This document shows positions 63,240-64,000 of a stretch of 64,000 nucleotides of DNA, piece by piece. A program made the position numbers and the translations under genes. Source of the stretch: Cacajao melanocephalus. Lineage: Eukaryota > Chordata > Mammalia > Primates > Pitheciidae. Numbering within the stretch: the first letter of the stretch is position 1; each line of letters starts with the position of its first letter. Below the pieces are notes generated by a model. It had not been told where the DNA came from and searched no databases. It saw only the letters and a program-made list of their open reading frames with translations. Where the stretch lies: the NCBI GenBank assembly GCA_963573385.1, contig CAUYLG010066006.1, positions 1 to 64,000 of the forward strand, given 5' to 3'.

Positions 63240-63765
63240 ATATTAAGCCTTAAAAAATACAAAGAATATAAAAGAATTGGTATCACCCCCCATATACATA
63301 TCTACCACGTGGATTTAACACTTAACATTTTGCTATATTTTACTTTATTGCACCTTTATCCATCTGCCAATTCCATCTACCTATCCGTTTATTATTTTTG
63401 ATGGACATCAGTACACTTCACCTCTAAACACTTCAGCATACATATTATTAATGAGACTTCACTATCTGTTTATGTTTTTTTTAAGGTAAATTTTACATAA
63501 AGTGAAATACAAAAAATTTTAAATGCCATTTGATGGGTTTTGGGTAATCCAACCATTGTTGAGATAATTACCATCACTCCCATAAGTTCCCTCAAGTTCC
63601 TTCTCAGGTAATTTCTACCTCCTCACCCCAAGAAGAAACTACTGTTTTGATTTTTCTTTTTTTTTTTTTTTGACCATAATTTCAAGTGCTATTTTATTGA
63701 TGGCATAATATTATAGTTTATCCATTCTGGTCTGCTTCCAGTTCTTTGCCATGAAAATTTGATAG
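63240..63765 (-). mobile_element. L1M 3' UTR (antisense)
   Basis: 'cattttgctatattttactt', 'catcagtacacttcacctct', 'aacacttcagcatacatatt' and 'tttatccattctggtctgct' follow antisense L1ME-type order with a poly(T) interruption near 63660. Confidence 0.7.
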
Positions 63766-64000
63766 TTGGTGTAATGTAAGTCACCGCTCTCTTCCGTCAG
63801 CCTAGAACATAGTGCAAGCAAGGCCACTTAAGATTCTGTGTGTGTCTTCTGGTTAATAAAATAGTGAAGGCATACAAAGACACAGTACCCAATTTTCCAC
63901 ATATTTCTTGTTGTTAGTGTAGTTACCAGTTTCTTTGAAGCTCAAAACCTTTTTTGTAATAGAAACAAAAGATAGTTTTAGCATTGTAAAAATAGAATTT
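63766..64000. other. No recognisable gene at right edge
   Basis: Single-copy intronic DNA. Confidence 0.4.

Overview
The window is primate nuclear DNA, most likely human. It is dominated by interspersed repeats with primate signatures: about 22 Alu copies (full-length, 5'-truncated and one free left monomer), primate-type L1 3' ends, and THE1/MST-type MaLR LTRs. These overlie older mammalian repeats (L2, MIR, L1M, MER30-, MER5- and Tigger-like DNA elements). There is no bacterial-style gene density, no operon, and no tRNA, rRNA or CRISPR signal that I can see. Apart from L1 and L2 remnants, nearly all short ORFs are chance frames in repeats or low-complexity DNA.

The one host gene signal is a CpG island at about 31.65-32.12 kb. 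It carries a + strand first coding exon: ATG at 32011 in a strong Kozak context, 15 codons plus one base, then a strong splice donor (GTGAGT) at 32057. The encoded N-terminus (MGQTSVSALSPQPGS) and the phase-1 donor match what I remember of PHACTR2, a phosphatase and actin regulator on human 6q24. I see no second coding exon downstream, so about 31.9 kb to the right would be intron 1. The left 31 kb is upstream DNA, or an intron of a longer isoform if more distal first exons exist. The exon has two upstream ATGs, one opening a uORF that overlaps the main start. The island has a C-rich tract able to form a minus-strand G-quadruplex and a DR1 nuclear-receptor-type motif.

Layout: 0-6.5 kb, old L1 tip, MIR, L2, a 470-bp TG-rich array, a 2.5-kb L1 (+) and a MaLR piece. 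7-10 kb, single-copy DNA and an L1M split by an Alu. 10.3-14.7 kb, MER30-like, a small L1PA tip with target-site duplication (TSD), L1M, a Tigger-like element split by an Alu, and a MaLR LTR. 15.6-26.9 kb, Alus and L1M, then a 5.2-kb primate L1 (-) inserted into an L2 with a recognisable TSD. 27-33.5 kb, Alu-free and largely single copy around the promoter. 33.6-46.8 kb, Alus, an L1M with three Alu pieces, L2 in both orientations, MER5-like and Tigger-MITE-like pieces, a three-monomer Alu next to a second Alu at a re-used target site, and a 245-bp polypurine tract. 47-57 kb, sparser repeats, a G-rich Alu tail and a 17-bp perfect hairpin. 57.4-64 kb, L1M 3' and 5' UTR pieces, a THE1-like LTR and Alus.

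The most interesting items outside known repeats are the exon-1/uORF/G4 promoter architecture, the in-frame 139-codon open extension into intron 1, the trimeric Alu with a three-copy target site, and the hairpin at 55.3 kb. No wholly new biological system is demonstrable from the sequence alone.
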